A stretch of 55,627 nucleotides of DNA, taken from the NCBI GenBank assembly GCA_003170415.1, contig PMZJ01000004.1:1-55627 (forward strand), written 5' to 3'. Positions 55,065-55,627 of this stretch are shown here, in pieces. The notes beneath the pieces were generated by a model. That model saw only the letters and a list, made by a program, of their open reading frames with translations, was not told where the DNA came from and did not search any database. How positions within the stretch are numbered: position 1 is the first letter of the stretch; the number at the start of each line of letters is the position of its first letter. A program made the translations under genes and the position numbers. Source of the DNA: Phycisphaerales bacterium (GTDB lineage: Bacteria; Planctomycetota; Phycisphaerae; Sedimentisphaerales; Anaerobacaceae).

Positions 55065-55593
55065 TTTTTCTTTTCCTTTTTCCTTTAGGAATCTTCATGA
55101 TAATAGGCAATGGAAAGTAATCTACTGTGGTGCTCCCCGTTAAACAACAAAAAAGTCAGGGGATTTTTGACAACTAAGACGCAAGGGAGAAGGTTTTTAG
55201 ACGCTGGTTTCGCTGTTTTTTTAGCCACAGAGCAAAAGAGACCACAGAGTAATTTTAACCACAGATTAGCACGGATAGACACGGATTAACACTGCTTTTG
55301 CTCGGCTTGCGTTCTGCGGCGAGGTCTTTTTCCCGAAGTACACTTCTTCAAAAGACCATCGTCTTGTCCGCGAAGGCCTTTGGCCTTCATTCTTTAGCCA
55401 AGCAAAAGACACAGATTAACAAATTGACGATTGGCGATTGTCGAATGTCGATTGTAGGATGCGGAAAACGCCGCCCCCGCAGTTTTGCTTCGCTCCGCTT
55501 CGCATAACTAAGCGCGGGGGTCTCCGCTACGCTACGAGATTTTTAAGAGAAAAAGCTTGTTTTTGATTTTGGTTTGGAGATATACTGTCACTT
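55065..55593. other. Intergenic region rich in dispersed repeats
   Basis: It holds the word TGCTCCCCGTTAA at about 55130 (shared with the inverted repeat at 31978-32041), ACCACAGATTAGCACGGATA-type filler at about 55259-55310 (inverse of 3838-3905), and a piece CGAGGTCTTTTTCCCGAAG. No gene is supported, though short open frames occur. Confidence 0.6.
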
Positions 55594-55627
55594 TATGGCC
55601 GGAAGAGATTCACACCTTTGCCCGTCA
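55594..55627 (+). CDS. Possible first codons of a gene running off the right edge
   Basis: An ATG at 55594 opens a frame 'MAGRDSHLCPS' to the window end, after a GGAGATATACTG stretch. It is too short to identify. Confidence 0.25.

Overview
The window looks like chromosome from a Planctomycetes-type bacterium, most likely class Phycisphaerae. The reasons are a PEP-CTERM protein, four secreted enzymes plus a protease with dockerin-like C-termini (the repeated D.D.DG..D..DL pattern and a recurring F..F...W, W-C-G-D signature), a Sua5-LMW-PTP fusion, a Gram-negative envelope (RND efflux, TolC, BamD/LptE-like proteins) and gaps full of degenerate dispersed repeats. The assignment comes from protein recognition only; there is no rRNA or tRNA in the window.

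Region 1 (1-3724) is AT-rich and looks transferred. It holds two compact modules: a toxin-antitoxin-chaperone (TAC) operon (HigB-like toxin, HigA-like antitoxin with a C-terminal extension, SecB-like chaperone), and a bacterial ubiquitin-like conjugation operon (single-domain multiubiquitin-family Ubl, DUF6791-ThiF E1-like enzyme, DUF6527 protein) with overlapping genes. Together they resemble a small defence island.

Region 2 (3725-14133) holds a PEP-CTERM protein flanked by two copies of a two-hairpin element. It continues with a kdp potassium-uptake operon behind a c-di-AMP (ydaO-type) riboswitch: kdpF, kdpA, a TorF-like porin, kdpB, kdpC, a kinase-less four-helix-bundle sensor, and a KdpD that ends after its GAF domain. 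No histidine kinase and no kdpE are present.

Region 3 (14179-22315, minus strand) holds a TolC/adaptor/RND efflux operon, a small two-TM coiled-coil protein and enolase with a clear terminator.

Region 4 (22577-28569) is a sugar operon: GPH-type symporter, GH130 phosphorylase, GH94 phosphorylase and an SDR epimerase/dehydratase. The secreted side lies further on: two paralogous GH5 proteins (32288-35491 plus, 43041-45026 minus), a GH26 mannanase with a CBM35-like module and a GH113-like mannanase, next to an S8-family protease. Taken together this suggests mannan or glucomannan attack outside the cell, uptake by the symporter and phosphorolysis inside.

Housekeeping genes fill the rest: pssA-psd phospholipid synthesis, rpiB with the Sua5-LMWPTP fusion, a BamD-like protein, LptE-like lipoprotein, FtsH, DsbD-like, endonuclease III, LOG-family protein and a TIGR03960-type radical SAM protein. 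The last 1.6 kb is mostly repeats, one small lipoprotein and possibly the first codons of a gene running off the edge.
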